Shown: in pieces, positions 1 through 11,566 of the stretch
How the letters are laid out: each line of letters begins with the position of its first letter
How positions within the stretch are numbered: position 1 is the stretch's first letter
Assembly (NCBI RefSeq): GCF_004193775.1
Contig: NC_041011.1
Location: forward strand, 15,780,201 to 15,844,200
Direction: 5' to 3'
From: Glycine soja
Lineage: Eukaryota > Streptophyta > Magnoliopsida > Fabales > Fabaceae
DNA length: 64,000 bases
Translations under genes and position numbers: made by a program
Notes under the pieces: model-generated
Database searches by the model: none
What the model was told of the DNA's origin: nothing
Seen by the model: the letters and a program-made list of their open reading frames with translations, nothing else

Positions 1-438
1 AATAATAAAAAAATATATTTTAGCCTCAAAATAATAATATAAATACTCACGCAACCCAACTACAATGACTAACCGAATTAAAAAAATATAATCCAAACAA
101 ATTGGATTGATCGTCCTGAACTAATCTTGTTCAAGTTTGTCTAAAACTTGATATCAAAGCAAAAATATGTAAGAAAATATATAAAACTAATTTCAATTAA
201 TTAACATTTGACCTTTTAAAAATAATATGTCCGTCTTTTTTTTAATCAGTCCTTCTAAAATGTGTGTTCATTACTTAATATGTCTTATATTAAATTGAAA
301 ATACAATCATCAAGCATAAATTATAAATAAAAAATTATTTAACTTAAATCAAAAGTGAGAATTTTAATTTGGAACCGAATTTTTTTTTATCAATTTGGAA
401 CTATTTTTAAATCAAAATATAAACAATATAATAACCAG
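1..438. other. AT-rich intergenic DNA, no gene seen
   Basis: Very AT-rich sequence with frequent stops in all frames and no recognisable coding or transposon signature. Confidence 0.6.
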
Positions 439-1140
439 TGTAACATCCCATTTTTCATATACTAATTTAAAAAGGATTGTTATTTATAAATAAATAGAGT
501 TTTAGAAAAATGATGAAATTTTTATAATTAAATAAATAAGAAGAAATAACTTTATTAATTAAAATAATGGTTTGAGAGAAAATAAAAAGGATATTTTATT
601 TATTCATTTTATATGGAATAAAATAGAGTTGGATTTTATAAAATAATAAAAATAATTAAATAGAGTAAATAATAGGTTGTGAGTAGCTAGGTATAAATAG
701 TGATATGTTAGATCAGACGGTAGCTTTTACGTCTGTTCATCCTCTCAATTCATTTTTCCTCTCCTCTTCCTCAAAACCCTTTCTTTTTCCCGCAGTCCAC
801 CATATCTATCTCAGAAAAAACAACGATCTCGGACTCATTCACCGTTGGATCATTATGAAATTTAAGCACATGGTTTTCCACTCAATTCCAATCAATCTCA
901 CCGTTGAGAATTTTTATATCTTGTCGGATCTGAGAGAAATACACTTCGCATTGTAACCTTTTCTTTTCCCGCAGAAACCCAAAACCATCCCAGTAAAACT
1001 ACGATCTAAATTTCGTTAACCATTGGATTTTCATGAAAGTTTGATATGTGGTTGGCGATTCACTTTAGCACATCTTCACCATTGGGATTTGTGATATAAT
1101 ATTCATGAAGAGAGAAAAAGGAATCACACATCTTCACTTA
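439..1140 (+). repeat. LTR-like or promoter-like repeat remnant
   Basis: The segment opens with TGTAACATCCC, a start typical of plant gypsy LTRs, and has a TATA box (TATAAATAG, 692-700) about 30 bases upstream of a CT-rich leader-like stretch. Phrases of the type 'accgttggat..tcatgaaa' recur in it and are familiar from legume LTRs. No matching second LTR, PBS or target duplication is visible, so it could be a truncated LTR or a degraded gene promoter. The reading frame at 705-956 resembles no protein I know and is not called. Confidence 0.3.
778..1105 (+). repeat. Diverged tandem duplication, period about 179 bp
   Basis: Two successive units each start with a CCTTTCTTTTTCCCGCAG-like run (777-795 and 957-974), continue with 'acgatct', then 'accgttggat / accattggat', then 'atgaaa', then 'accgttgag / accattggg'. 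The order of landmarks is the same in both, so this is a local duplication that has since diverged. Confidence 0.55.
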
Positions 1141-1198
1141 TTGTTAATTTAATCCTTTGTCTTGGTTAACTGTTCTGTTATAGCTTGCTTCTTCTATG

Positions 1199-1440
1199 CA
1201 AGGTAAAAATCCAACAAAGGACTTAGCTCCACTGAACTTGAAGATTGAAGCAATGTAGAAAGAACAACACGACCAGAAGACGAAGGGAGCTACAAAAGGG
1301 GACAGTTGATCAAGGTGATAGAGGAATCCCATCCTCTGAATCATCTTCATTTCAGTTAACTTGGAGGAGCCATGGTGTATACTTTTGGGGCAACTATCAT
1401 GGCAAAGACAGACCACCGAGGGTGACCCTTGAGGACTACT
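1199..1440 (+). pseudogene. Element A: gag N-terminal part, Athila-type gypsy, cut by element B
   Basis: The translation, read across frames, contains a basic RRRRELQ segment and then RPPRVTLEDY, which marks the start of gag in this Athila-like family; the same VTLEDY motif occurs in minus-strand element C near 41835. Reading stops abruptly at 1440, where the 5' LTR of element B begins. The gag resumes at 11562 after B's 3' LTR. Several stops and a frame change show the gene is dead. No LTR or PBS belonging to A is visible upstream, so A has also lost its 5' end. Confidence 0.7.
1436..1440. repeat. Left target-site duplication of element B (CTACT)
   Basis: These five bases precede the LTR start TGATG; the five after the 3' LTR (11562-11566) are CTTCT, a 4/5 match. 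Removing B plus one copy restores A's gag reading frame across the site, which supports the assignment. Confidence 0.65.
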
Positions 1441-2521
1441 TGATGCGCCATTATTTTCTCCTATTTCTTAACCCTTTTTGCACCATTTTAAGTACTGATT
1501 AATCTTAATTGTCAAATTAATTAGGCAGTTTTATTATTTAGACCCATTCAGCTAATTTGATGTTTTTAATCTAATTTCAGAAATTAATGAATCATTGGGT
1601 TTGGGCTTGAATCCAGAATTGGTCTTGGACTTGAAGAGGGCAGACTATTTTATTCTACAAAATTAGATCTTATCTTATCTTGATATTATTTAGATTTGAT
1701 CTCATCTAGATATTATTTCATCTAGATCTTATCTTATCTTATCTTATCTAGATTTTATTTGATTTTATTTATGGGCTTGGATTTAAAACAGATTTGTAAG
1801 CTTTGGGGCTGAAAAACTATATAACAGCACCAAGGTTCTAGTTTAGGCTCTCTCTTCTCTTTCTCCTTTATTTTCGTTTTTGGCAATTCCAGTTTTGACT
1901 TTTAGTTTTATCAATAAAATTCCGTTCTTCAATCTATAATTTTGTTCTCTATTGATTAATGGAAGGCTAAGTCTCCATCGTTGTTTTCTCTTGAGGATCA
2001 AGCACAGTTCTCTGAGGTTCTATTATTACTGTTAAATTCTGTTCAGTTTTTCCTCTTCACTAATTACTCTGAATTTGTTGCTATTAATTCATGCATGCTT
2101 AGTGCTTGATTAATTGTCTCTGCGCTTAATTTACGTTCATGCTTAATGATCGTTTATGAGTAATTGGTGTATGTGTTGCTTAATCACATAATGAATGCCT
2201 TATGTTAAATTTCGCTTAGTAATTTAATTTAGGGTTGGATTAAGTGGTTAAACTAATAAAGGATAAATTCTCGCAACCTAGGATAAGAGACTTGCTTGTG
2301 AATCAAGGGGAAGCAACATATTTCAATTCTGATATTTTCTAATTCAATTTTACTCGCTATTTAATTTACAAAAGGAAACAATCCCCCCCCCCCAATTTGT
2401 TACTATTTCCTACTATATGTTAAGAACATTTGGTTTATCATTGCTCGTTGGGAAACGACTTACGATTACTTCCTAGTTACTACATTTTAATGTTTATTTG
2501 ATTCGGGTACGACCTCGATCA
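1441..2521 (+). repeat. 5' LTR of element B
   Basis: Starts TGATGCGCCATTATTTTC, ends CCTCGATCA. It contains a TATCT/TCTTA-rich low-complexity stretch (about 1665-1755), a TATA box (1818-1824) and a poly-C tract (about 2383-2393). The 3' LTR repeats the sequence and landmarks, and the minus-strand LTR at 42631-43729 is a diverged member of the same family. Confidence 0.92.
1818..1824 (+). promoter_or_regulatory. TATA box of element B 5' LTR
   Basis: TATATAA followed by a CT-rich stretch (tctctcttctctttctcc). The same arrangement recurs at 10859-10865 in the 3' LTR. Probable core promoter for the genomic transcript; inferred from position and sequence. Confidence 0.5.
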
Positions 2522-2525
2522 AATT

Positions 2526-2543
2526 TGGCGCCGTTGCCGGGGA
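2526..2543 (+). other. Primer binding site, element B (tRNA-Asp type)
   Basis: TGGCGCCGTTGCCGGGGA lies four bases after the LTR end and is complementary to the 3' end of plant tRNA-Asp, the primer reported for Athila elements. It primes minus-strand cDNA synthesis. Confidence 0.85.
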
Positions 2544-3392
2544 GCAGTGTCCAAAGGTTCATAATAGCTAGTGTCATGTTGGTGTTTAATTCTCGTGTTA
2601 GTGTTTAATTATTGTGTTAGTGTTTAATTCTTTCGTGCTGTGTTAGTATTGTTTAGTACCTTGTTATTTTGTTTATTGTGTGTTCTGTTTTAGTTTTTTT
2701 TTTCTGTTCAGCACTTCCCCTGTTTCAGTTTTGGTGTTTTGCTATGAATAGTATTTTGCGACGGATTTAGCGACCACTCTTGCTGAATAGAACACTTGCT
2801 GGAAAACAGGGTAGTAGTGGAAATCCCTTAGCGACGGATTTTAGAGACCCCCCTTGCTGAATTAATTGGGATTTTTTGTTTTGGTAGCTATAGATGTTAT
2901 TTTTGGTTGAATTTTTTTGTGGTCACTTCTTTTGATCCATATTTTGTGGGAAAAATAGCTGGAGCCCTTAGTTTGGTCAGATTTGAAAGTTCCAAAAAAG
3001 TAGCAAATTTGATTTTTGTCAAAACTTTAAACGGCCGTAACTTTTGCTCCGGTTATCAGAATCACAATTATTATATATGTATTTGGGGTAGAAAAACATT
3101 TCCCATGTAGTGGAAGCCGGCTGAGGTATCCTTCTTCCAAAAATTGCGATTCTTTCAAAAGTTTTTTATTTTGCAAGTATTATTCTCTTATTTTTCTTAA
3201 CTTATCATTTTTAGCTTATATAGTTAGACTTTGAATTTTCGTTTGAAATTTTTTGTGCTATCTTCTCATCATTTTATAAGTTTGCTCACAAAATTTCAAG
3301 TTATTTGGATAGCATTTAATTGTAGTTGTAGTTCAAACCTACACTGTTACTTGCATAAGAAGGCAACTAATTGTGCATGTTGAATTTAGTGT
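2544..3392 (+). other. Element B untranslated leader
   Basis: About 850 bases between the PBS and the gag start with no supported coding sequence. Similar leader text (for example the run around 'aaaacttaaa...cgtaactttt') occurs in reverse in element C near 42200-42330, so this is a conserved leader of the family. The short frame at 2907-3110 is not supported. Confidence 0.6.
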
Positions 3393-5081
3393 ATGACTAG
3401 AGGCAATCCATCTGACTTACAACCTTTTGATCCTGAGATAGATAGGACATTTCATAGATTAGTTAGACATCATTTAGTACCTTTTGAGCATCCTAAGCAT
3501 TATGTTATTTGTGATTTTGAGCATTGTTGTTTTGAACATTCTGATTTTGAACATTTTGAGAACATGGCACAACCTCCACCCCGTGAGAGGACTCTAAGGG
3601 AAATGGCTGCACCTGATTTCACCTATGAAAGCTTGTGCATCCAATACCCTGATGAGGATGTCCCATATGTTCTTAAAACTGGACTAATCCATTTGCTTCC
3701 AAAGTTTCATGGCCTTGCAGGTGAAGACCCACACAAACATCTGAAAGAATTCCATATTGTCTGCTCCACCATGAAACCCCCAGATGTCCAAGAGGATCAC
3801 ATATTTCTGAAGGCCTTTCCTCATTCTTTAGAGGGAGTGGCAAAGGATTGGCTTTATTACCTTGCTCCACGGTCCATCACGAGTTGGGATGACCTCAAGA
3901 GAGTATTCTTAGAAAACATTTTCCCTGCTTCTAGGACCACGACCATCAGAAAGGATATTTCAGGCATTAGACAACTCAGTGGAGAGAGCCTATATGAATA
4001 CTGGGAGAGATTTAAAAAATTATGTGCCAGTTGCCCTCACCACCAGATTTCAGAGCAGCTTCTTCTCCAGTATTTTTAAGAAGGACTCAGTAATATGGAG
4101 AGAAGTATGATAGATGCTGCCAATGGTGGAGCCCTTGGAGACATGACCCCTGTTGAAGCCAGAAATTTAATTGAGAAGATGGCTTCCAACTCCCAGCAAT
4201 TCAGTGTCAGAAATGATGCTATTGCCATTAGAGGAGTGCATGAAGTAGCCACGAATTCATCTTCATCAGGTGAGACTAAGAAGCTTGAAGGTAAACTAGA
4301 TGCCTTAGTTAACCTGGTAACCCAACTGGCCATGAATCAAAAATCTGCACCTGTCGCCAGACTCTGTGGTTTATGCTCCTCTGCCAACCACCACACAGAC
4401 CTTTGCCCTTCTATGCAACAATTTGAAGCAATTGAACAGCCTGAAGCTTATGCTACAAACATCTACAACAGACCTCCTCAACCTCAGCAGCAAAATCAAC
4501 CACAACAGAACAATTATGACCTCTCAAGCAACACGTACAATCCCGGGTGGAGGAATCATCCCAACCTTAGATGGTCAAATCCTTCACAACAGCAGCAACA
4601 CCAACCTTATTTTCAAAATGCTACTGGCCCAAGCAGACCATACGTTCCTCCACCAATCCAGCAGCAACAACAACAACAGCCCCAGAAACAACAAACAGTT
4701 GAGGCTCCTCCACAACCTTCCCTTGAAGAACTTGTGAGGCAAATGACAATGCAAAACATGCAGTTTCAACAAGAGACCAGAGTCTCTATTCAGAGCTTAA
4801 TTAATCAGATGGGACAATTGGCTACATAGTTAAATCAACAACAGTCCCAGAATTCTGACAGATTACCTTCTCAATCTGTCCAGAATCCCAAGAATGTGAG
4901 TGCCAATACATTGAGATCGGGAAAGCAGTGTCAAGAACCTCAACCAGCAAATGAACCTACCCAACCCCACTCCACTCCAAAGAAAGATGATGACAAAAAT
5001 GTAAAGAGTAAGTTACCTAACAATTTCTATGCAGGTGACTCTAAAGAGAAGCAACATATCCCTCTTTCATTCCCTCAATGA
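3393..5081 (+). pseudogene. gag: Element B gag polyprotein (capsid/nucleocapsid), interrupted
   Basis: The reading frame from ATG 3393 encodes a retrotransposon gag capsid domain (about 3600-4070, with a WLYYLAPRSITSWDDL stretch and FKKLC) that builds the virus-like particle. A stop at 4077-4079 ends the first segment; the same protein resumes at once to 4829 and, after another stop, to 5081. A zinc knuckle CX2CX4HX4C is intact at 4365-4406 (C-GL-C-SSAN-H-HTDL-C). A glutamine/asparagine/proline-rich linker follows (4465-4720). Two in-frame stops mean the copy cannot make full-length gag unless read through. The capsid differs clearly from the gag of elements A and C, so B is a separate subfamily despite related LTRs. 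Confidence 0.88.
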
Positions 5082-5099
5082 GCAATTTCCAACAAAAAA

Positions 5100-6185
5100 A
5101 TGGAAGAGACAGAGAAGGAGATCTTGGAAACATTTAGAAAAGTAGAAGTAAACATACCTCTGCTGGATGCAATAAAGCAAATTCCAAGATATGCTAAATT
5201 TTTGAAGGAGCTGTGCACTAATAAGCAGAAGCTTAAAGGAAGTGAAAGAATTAGTATGGGCAGAAATGTCTCCGCATTGATTGGTAAATCTGTTCCCCAA
5301 ATCCCTGAAAAATGTAAAGATCCAGGTACATTTAGCATACCTTGTATTATAGGAAATAGTAAGTTTGACAATGCCATGCTAGATTTAGGAGCTTCTGTTA
5401 GTGTGATGCCTCTGTCTATTTTTAATTCTCTATCTCTTGGTCCCTTGCAGTCAACTGATGTGGTAATTCATTTAGCTAATAGAAGTGTTGTCTGTCATGC
5501 TGGTTTCATAGAGGATATCTTAGTTAGAGTTGGTGAATTGATTTTCCTTGTTGATTTTTATATTTTGAATATGGAGGAGGGATTTTCTAAATGATCAGTT
5601 CTTATCATTCTAGGTAGGCCTTTTATGAAAACTGCTAGAACTAAGATAGATGTATATGCAGGCACACTATCTATAGGGTTTGGTGATATAACTGTTCGTT
5701 TTAATATTCTTGATGCTATGAAACACCCACCTGAAGATCTTTTTGTATTTCATGTTGAAATAATTGACCATGTTGTTGATGAATACATGACTAATCTTCA
5801 TTCTAATTTGCATGTCTGTCACTCTTCATGCATTGAATCTGAATTTGTACTTGATCATATGTCTGAATTTGATGCTGAGAGTGAATATGAATTTGATATT
5901 GATTACATGTCTGGTGATGTTTTACCTCTTGAGATTGATTTTATAAAGTCAGATAGAACTAACCATGTTTTAGGAAGTACACATACTTCTGACTTTCTTT
6001 ATGAGGTACAGGCTGAGAAACCATCTCTTTCTACCACTATCCAGCCGGCCACACCAGAATTGAAGCCTCTGCCATCAAATTTAAAATATGCTTACTTTGA
6101 TGATAGCAAAATTTTTCCAGTAATTATATCTGCCTCCCTTGCTGATGAGCAAGAGGAGAAGCTTATCAATTCTCAAGAAGCATAA
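5100..6185 (+). pseudogene. Element B aspartic protease and linker to RT, interrupted
   Basis: The translated segment holds the retropepsin active-site motif LDLGASVSVMP (catalytic Asp codon 5382-5384) and, downstream, the ILGRPF motif that marks the C-terminal part of retrotransposon proteases. A TGA at 5592-5594 falls just before ILGRPF, so the protease frame is broken there. The remainder (5625-6185) is an acidic linker, rich in Asp/Glu, joining protease to reverse transcriptase. The enzyme would cut the gag-pol polyprotein during particle maturation. A further stop at 6183-6185 and a frame change separate it from the RT. Confidence 0.85.
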
Positions 6186-6186
6186 G

Positions 6187-7600
6187 AAGGCTATAGGCTG
6201 GACCCTGGCGGACATTCCTGGTATTAGCCCATCCACATGTATGCATCGGATAAATTTAGAGGATGGGGCTAAACCAGTAAGACAGCCATAGAGAAGACTC
6301 AACCCGGTGATTCTTGATGTTGTGAAGAAGGAGGTAACCAAACTTTTGCAAGCTGGAATCATCTATCCTATCTCCGACAACCAATGGGTGAGTCCCGTCC
6401 AGGTAGTCCCGAAGAAAACCGGCCTCACCGTGATAAAAAAATGAGAAGGAGGAGTTGATTCCTACTCGGGTGCAGAACAGTTGGAGAGTCTGCATCGACT
6501 ATAGGAGGCTGAACCAGGTTACCAAAAAGGACCATTTTCCCCTGCCATTCATTGACCAGATGCTTGAACGCCTGGCAGGTAAATCTCACTACTGTTACCT
6601 TGATGGTTTTTCTGGTTATATGCAAATCACTATTGCTCCTGAGGATCAGGAAAAAACCACATTCACATGCCCCTTCGGCAATTTTGCCTATAGGAGGATT
6701 CCTTTTGGCCTGTGCAACGCCCCTGGTACCTTCCAGCGGTGCATGATTAGTGTTTTTAGTGATTTTTTAGAAAAATGCATAGAGGTGTTTATGATGATTT
6801 CACTGTATATGGATCCTCTTTTGATAATTGTTTGGATAGTCTGGAAAAGGTTTTGAATAGATGCACTGAAACTAACCTTGTTCTAAATTTTGAAAAATGT
6901 CATTTTATGGTTGAACAAGGTATAGTTTTAGGCCACATTATTTCCAATAAGGGCATTGAAGTAGATCCTGCAAAAATTTCTGTTATTTCACAATTATCTT
7001 ACCCCTCTTGCGTGCGAGAGGTGCAATCTTTTCCTGGTCATGCAGGATTCTACAGGCGCTTTATAAGAGATTTTAGCAAAGTTGCCCTTCCACTGTCCAA
7101 CTTGTTGCAAAAGGAGGTGGAGTTTGACTTTAATCATAAATGCAAAGAGGCTTTTGATTGCCTCAAAAGAGCACTGACTACCTCCCCCATCATCCAGGCA
7201 CCCGACTGGACAGTCCCTTTTGAGCTTATGTGTGATGCATCCAATTATGCATTGGGGGTTGTCCTTGCTCAGAAAAATGATAAATTGCCTAGGGTGATAT
7301 ATTATGCTTCTAGGACTTTAGATACTGCCCAAGCGAATTATACTACTACTGAGAAAGAGCTACTAGCCATAGTTTTTGCTCTTGAAAAATTTCGTTCTTA
7401 TTTACTTGGTACTCACATTATTGCTTATACTAACCATGCATCTTTAAAGTACTTGTTGAAGAAGGCTAATTCAAAGCCTAGGTTGATCCGATGGATGCTC
7501 TGGCTCCAAGAATTTGACTTGGAGATCCGTGATAGGAGCGGAGCACAAAACTTAGTTGCTGATCATTTGAGTCGGATCGAACATGTGTCTGATGAGGACT
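6187..7600 (+). pseudogene. pol: Element B reverse transcriptase and RNase H, frameshifted
   Basis: RT signatures appear in order: a WVSPVQVVPKK stretch (about 6385-6420), CIDYRRLNQVTKKDHFPLPF (about 6490-6550), LDGFSGYMQI with the first catalytic Asp (about 6600), TFTCPFG..AYRR.PFGLCNAP (about 6660-6725). The catalytic YxDD box occurs at about 6793-6805 but only after a frame change (one G appears lost within 'tttatg-atgattt'), so the frame ending at 6856 loses the box and the frame from 6775 gains it. RNase H follows ([48 protein letters not shown]). More stops lie between 6185 and 6450. It would copy element RNA to DNA and remove the RNA strand. Confidence 0.9.
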
Positions 7601-8982
7601 CACCCATTCAGGATGATTTCCCGGATGATCATTTATATATATTGTACAGTATTTCTAATTCTCTTTCTACTCCCTGGTTTGATAACATTGTCAATTATTT
7701 AGTTGCTTCTGTTTTTCCTCCGTTAGCATCTAAAGCTCAAAAAGATAAAATTAAAAGTGATGCTAAGCATTTTATTTGGGATGACCCCTACTTGTGGAAA
7801 TTGTGCAGTGATCAGGTCATTAGACGATGCATTCCAGGTCATGAGACTTACTCAGTCCTACGGTTCTGTCATTCTTCCGCATTTGGAGGTCATCTGGGTG
7901 TTCAAAGGACAGCTTGCAAAGTGCTTGACTGTGGCTTTTATTGGCCCACCATCTTTAAAGATGCGTGGAAGATTTGTAGCACTTGTGAGTAGTGTCAGAG
8001 AGCAAGAAGTGCACTTACATGGCGATAGAAAATGCCTCAGCAACCTATGCTATTTTGTGAGGTGTTTGATGTCTGGGGTATAGATTTCATGGGCCTTTTT
8101 CCTGTATCTTTTGGTTATGTTTACATTCTCCTTGTAGTTGATTATGTTTCAAAATGGGTGGAAGCCAAGCCCACTAGAACTAATGATGCTAAGGTTGTTG
8201 TAGATTTTGTCAGATCTAATCTGTTTTGCAGGTTTGGAGTACCTAAAGCAATCGTTAGTGATCAAGGAACCCATTTTTGCAACAAATCAATGCATGCCTT
8301 GCTTAAAATGTACGGGGTTGTACACAGGGTATCCACACAATACCACCCCCAAACCAATGGACAGGCAGAAATTTCTAATAGGGAGATCAAGAGAATTTTA
8401 GAGAAAATTGTGCAGCCAAGCAGGAAAGATTGGAGTACCAGGCTAGATGATGCTCTTTGGGCACATAGGACTGCCTACAAAGCACCCATAGGAATGTCTC
8501 CTTATCGGGTTTTCTTTGGAAAGGTATGTCATCTTCCAGTAGAGATTGAGCACAAAGCATACTGGGCAGTGAAGACCTGCAACTTCTCTATGGATCAAGC
8601 TAGTGAGGAAAGAAAGTTGCAACTGAGTGAGTTAGATGAGATCCGCCTAGAAGTGTATGAGAATGCCAAGTTCTACAAAGAAAAGACCAAGAAGTTCCAT
8701 GATAGCATGATAATTAAGAAGGACTTCATGGTTAGGCAAAAAGTGTTATTGTATAATTCTAAGCTAGGACTCATGAGTGGTAAGTTGAGGTCTAAGTGGA
8801 TTGGTCCTTTTGTTGTTACTAATGTTTTTCCTTATGGTACAGTTGAGATCAAAAGCGACTCCACAAACAAGAGCTTCAAGGTCAATGGACACCGACTTAA
8901 GTCATTCCTCACAAACCCTTCTTTAGTGGACGTAGTGGTGGAAGAGACTTCCTTACTCCACCCTACTCTTCCTCCACCATGA
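7601..8982 (+). pseudogene. Element B integrase, one nonsense codon
   Basis: An H2C2 zinc-binding region (about 7860-8000: H..GGHLG..YWPT..C-STCE-stop-C) is interrupted by a TAG at 7990-7992 between its two cysteine positions. The rve catalytic core then reads well from about 8032: first Asp in VWGIDFMG, second in IVSDQGTHF, and the Glu in [12 protein letters not shown], so the DDE triad is present. The C-terminal part (FHDSMI..GQKVLLY-like, [20 protein letters not shown]) matches the usual gypsy integrase tail, and the frame ends at 8982. It would insert the cDNA into the genome. Apart from the one nonsense codon this is the best-preserved domain of B. Confidence 0.9.
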
Positions 8983-10485
8983 CTTAGAGAGTTCTCCTTT
9001 TACTATCTCTTTCTTTACTTTTATTACATTTGTCCTATTCTATTTTATGGTTTAATTGCTTTTAATCTTTTAATTGTGCTACATTGAGGACAATGTGTTG
9101 TTTAAGTATGGGGGGAGTGTTCTTTGGTTTTAGTTTTGCTACTTTTGTTAGTTTTGTTTGTGTTAAATTTGTTAGTTTTGTTGGGTTTCTAGTTTAATAT
9201 TTTAGGTCAATTTTGTTTGCATGTACAACTTTGCATATTTTTCTTTGAATTATAGGATATGTTCAAGAAATGGGTAATTGTTATGAAAATAAAAGTCTCT
9301 TGACATTTTGTGATTTGAAATCCTTGTTTTTCCTCTACATGTCATGATAATTTTGAAAGCTCAATTTGAAAGTGATAAGTTTACCTTTTGTGAGAATTTG
9401 AGCCATCCATCATCATAATCTTTTGGTGTGTTTTGCCCCATTGATTGCTTGCACTTGCCTTGGCTTGATTCTTGTTGATGCTTCCTAATTCACATGCATA
9501 TTTGGAAATGATTTAGGCAATTTTGTTCTTATAAACTTCTAGCCAAATGGACTTACCTTGAATTAATTCCTTTGATAGCCCCTTTGAGCCTATGTTCCCC
9601 TTTCTTTGTTTTGAAGCTCATTACAAGCCTTAAGTGAAAAACCATGATATCACCTTACCCTTAAGGAATTCGGGAGCTTTGGAATTGTTTTGGGAATAAG
9701 TTGGGAATAAGTGTGGGGGGTTATGTTTCATTGGAAGATATAATTTTTGGCCATGCTTAATGTTTTATTTTGGCCATGCTTGATGTATCTATGTATTGCC
9801 TAGTTCTTGCTTTAATCTTCAAATTCGTACTGTTAAAAAAAAATTTGAAAAAAAAAAAATTCAATTGCTGCAAATTCGTACTGTTCCAAAAAAAAGAAGA
9901 AGAAAAGAAGTGAAGTTGAATAAATGAGGTCTAGTTATGAGGACTCGATTTGGGAGCCTTGGTTGATTTTGTTGATATTAGATGGTTTGGGTTTACTACT
10001 TGTGCTTAATTTCCACTTATTCCCCATTGCTCCTCTATTCCTTTGGGATTTAACTACTTATTCCATATTCTTCTTCCCTACCTTGTCCTTGGTCCCATTA
10101 CAACCTTTAAAGACCTTTTGATCCTCATGTGCAGGTGTTTGTCAAGTTGTTGTCAATTTTAGAATTTTGCCAAGTCTATGTGGTGTTTGTTTTCATGGGT
10201 GCTTCGAGAGTAAACAGTAGCCTAGACACTTGAGAGATAGAGTGTATATCTTGTGAGGCTTTATCACTTTTCATTCTTTAGCTGATTAACTATTTTGCCC
10301 TGATTGGGTTACTTGGATGATTTTCACGAATGTCTTGACTCTTTGGATCTCTTCATGTTAGATGTTACCCATTCCTTTCATTCCTTGATGTTCATTGAGA
10401 AATATGTAAATGTTTGTGTTTGTCTCTCTTTGATATCCTTGGATTTTCTTCTTTATTTCATTTTGCCCAGGAGTGCAAAAGGCTA
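8983..10485 (+). other. Element B 3' noncoding region
   Basis: About 1.5 kb between integrase and the PPT. T-rich; two G-runs (near 9110 'tatggggggagtg' and near 9715 'gtgtggggggttatg') resemble the terminal PPT and may be internal PPT-like copies. Short frames at 9924-10121 and 10304-10486 show no recognisable protein. No envelope-like ORF. Confidence 0.6.
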
Positions 10486-10499
10486 AGTATGGGGGGTTT
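10486..10499 (+). other. Polypurine tract of element B
   Basis: AGTATGGGGGGTTT directly abuts the 3' LTR start TGATG. This is the usual site of plus-strand primer generation. Confidence 0.75.
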
Positions 10500-11561
10500 T
10501 GATGTTCCATTATTTTCTCCTATTTCTTAACCCTTTTTGCACCATTTTAAGTACTAATTAATCTTAATTGTCAAATTAATTAGGCAGTTTTATTATTTGG
10601 GCTCATTCAGCTAATTTGATGTTTTTAATCTAATTTCAGGAATTAATGAAGCATTGGGCTTGGGCTTCGACTTCAAGAGGGCAGACTATTTTATTCTACA
10701 AAATTAGATCTTATCTTATCTTATCTAGATATTATTTAGATTTGATCTCATCTAGATATTATTTCATCTAGATCTTATCTTATCTTATCTAGATTTCATT
10801 TTATTTTATTTATGGGCTTGAATTTAAAACATATTTATAAGCTTTGGGGCTGGAAAACTATATAACAACACCAAGGTTCTAGTTTAGGATCTCTCTTCTC
10901 TTTCTCCTTTATTTTCGTTTTTGGCAATTCCAGTTCTGACTTTTAGTTTTATCAATAAAATTTCGTTCTTCAATCTATAATTTCGTTCTCTATTGATTAA
11001 TGGAAGGCTAAGTCCCCAGCGTTGTTTTCTCTTGAGGATCAAGCACAGTTCTCTTTGAGGTTCTATTATTACTGTTAAATTCTGTTCAGTTTTTCATCTT
11101 CACTAATTACTCTGAATTTGTTGCTATTAATTCATGCATGCTTAGTGCTTGATTAATTGTCTCTGCGCTTAATTTACGTTCATGCTTAATGATCATTTAT
11201 GAGTAATTGGTGTATGTGTTACTTAATCACATAATGAATGCCTTATGTTAAATTTCACTTAGTAATTTAATTTAGGGTTGGATTAAGTGGTTAAACTGAT
11301 AAAGGATAAATTCTCGCAACCTAGGATAAGAGACTTGCTTGTGAATCAAGGGGAAGCAACGTATTTTAATTCTAATATTTTCTAATTCAATTTTACTCGT
11401 TTAATTTACAAAAGCAAACAACCCCCCCCCCCCAATTTGTTACTATTTCCTACTATATGTTATGAACATTTGGTTTATCATTGCTCGTTGGGAAACGACC
11501 TAGGATCACTTCCTAGTTACTACATTTTAATGTTTATTTGATTCGGGTACGACCTCGATCA
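10500..11561 (+). repeat. 3' LTR of element B
   Basis: Same sequence as 1441-2521 with scattered changes; starts TGATGTTCCATTATTTTC, ends CCTCGATCA. It lacks about 20 bases of the 5' copy around 1605-1625. TATA box at 10859-10865 and poly-C tract near 11422-11432 are conserved. Confidence 0.92.
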
Positions 11562-11566
11562 CTTCT
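11562..11566. repeat. Right target-site duplication of element B (CTTCT)
   Basis: Matches CTACT (1436-1440) at 4 of 5 bases; A's gag resumes directly after it. Confidence 0.6.

Larger units (their letters stand above)
1441..11561 (+). mobile_element. Element B: full-length Athila-like Ty3/gypsy LTR retrotransposon (about 10.1 kb)
   Basis: All structural parts are present in order: 5' LTR (1441-2521), PBS (2526-2543), long leader, gag, protease, RT-RNase H, integrase, a 1.5-kb 3' noncoding region, PPT (10486-10499) and 3' LTR (10500-11561). The order RT-RNase H-integrase places it in Ty3/gypsy, and the tRNA-Asp-type PBS is that of Athila elements. The LTRs are closely similar but differ by scattered substitutions and a roughly 20-base deletion in the 3' copy, so insertion is not very recent. 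Stops and frameshifts interrupt gag and pol, so it is not autonomous. It sits inside the gag gene of element A. There is no convincing envelope-like ORF between 8983 and 10485. Confidence 0.92.

Noticed and set aside
705..956. 83-codon plus-strand frame after a TATA box
   Set aside because: Spans a diverged tandem duplication, and the reading matches no family; more likely untranslated LTR or leader DNA.
8983..10485. Possible envelope-like ORF downstream of element B pol
   Set aside because: Athila elements can carry one, but only short frames without shared signal or membrane pattern are present here.
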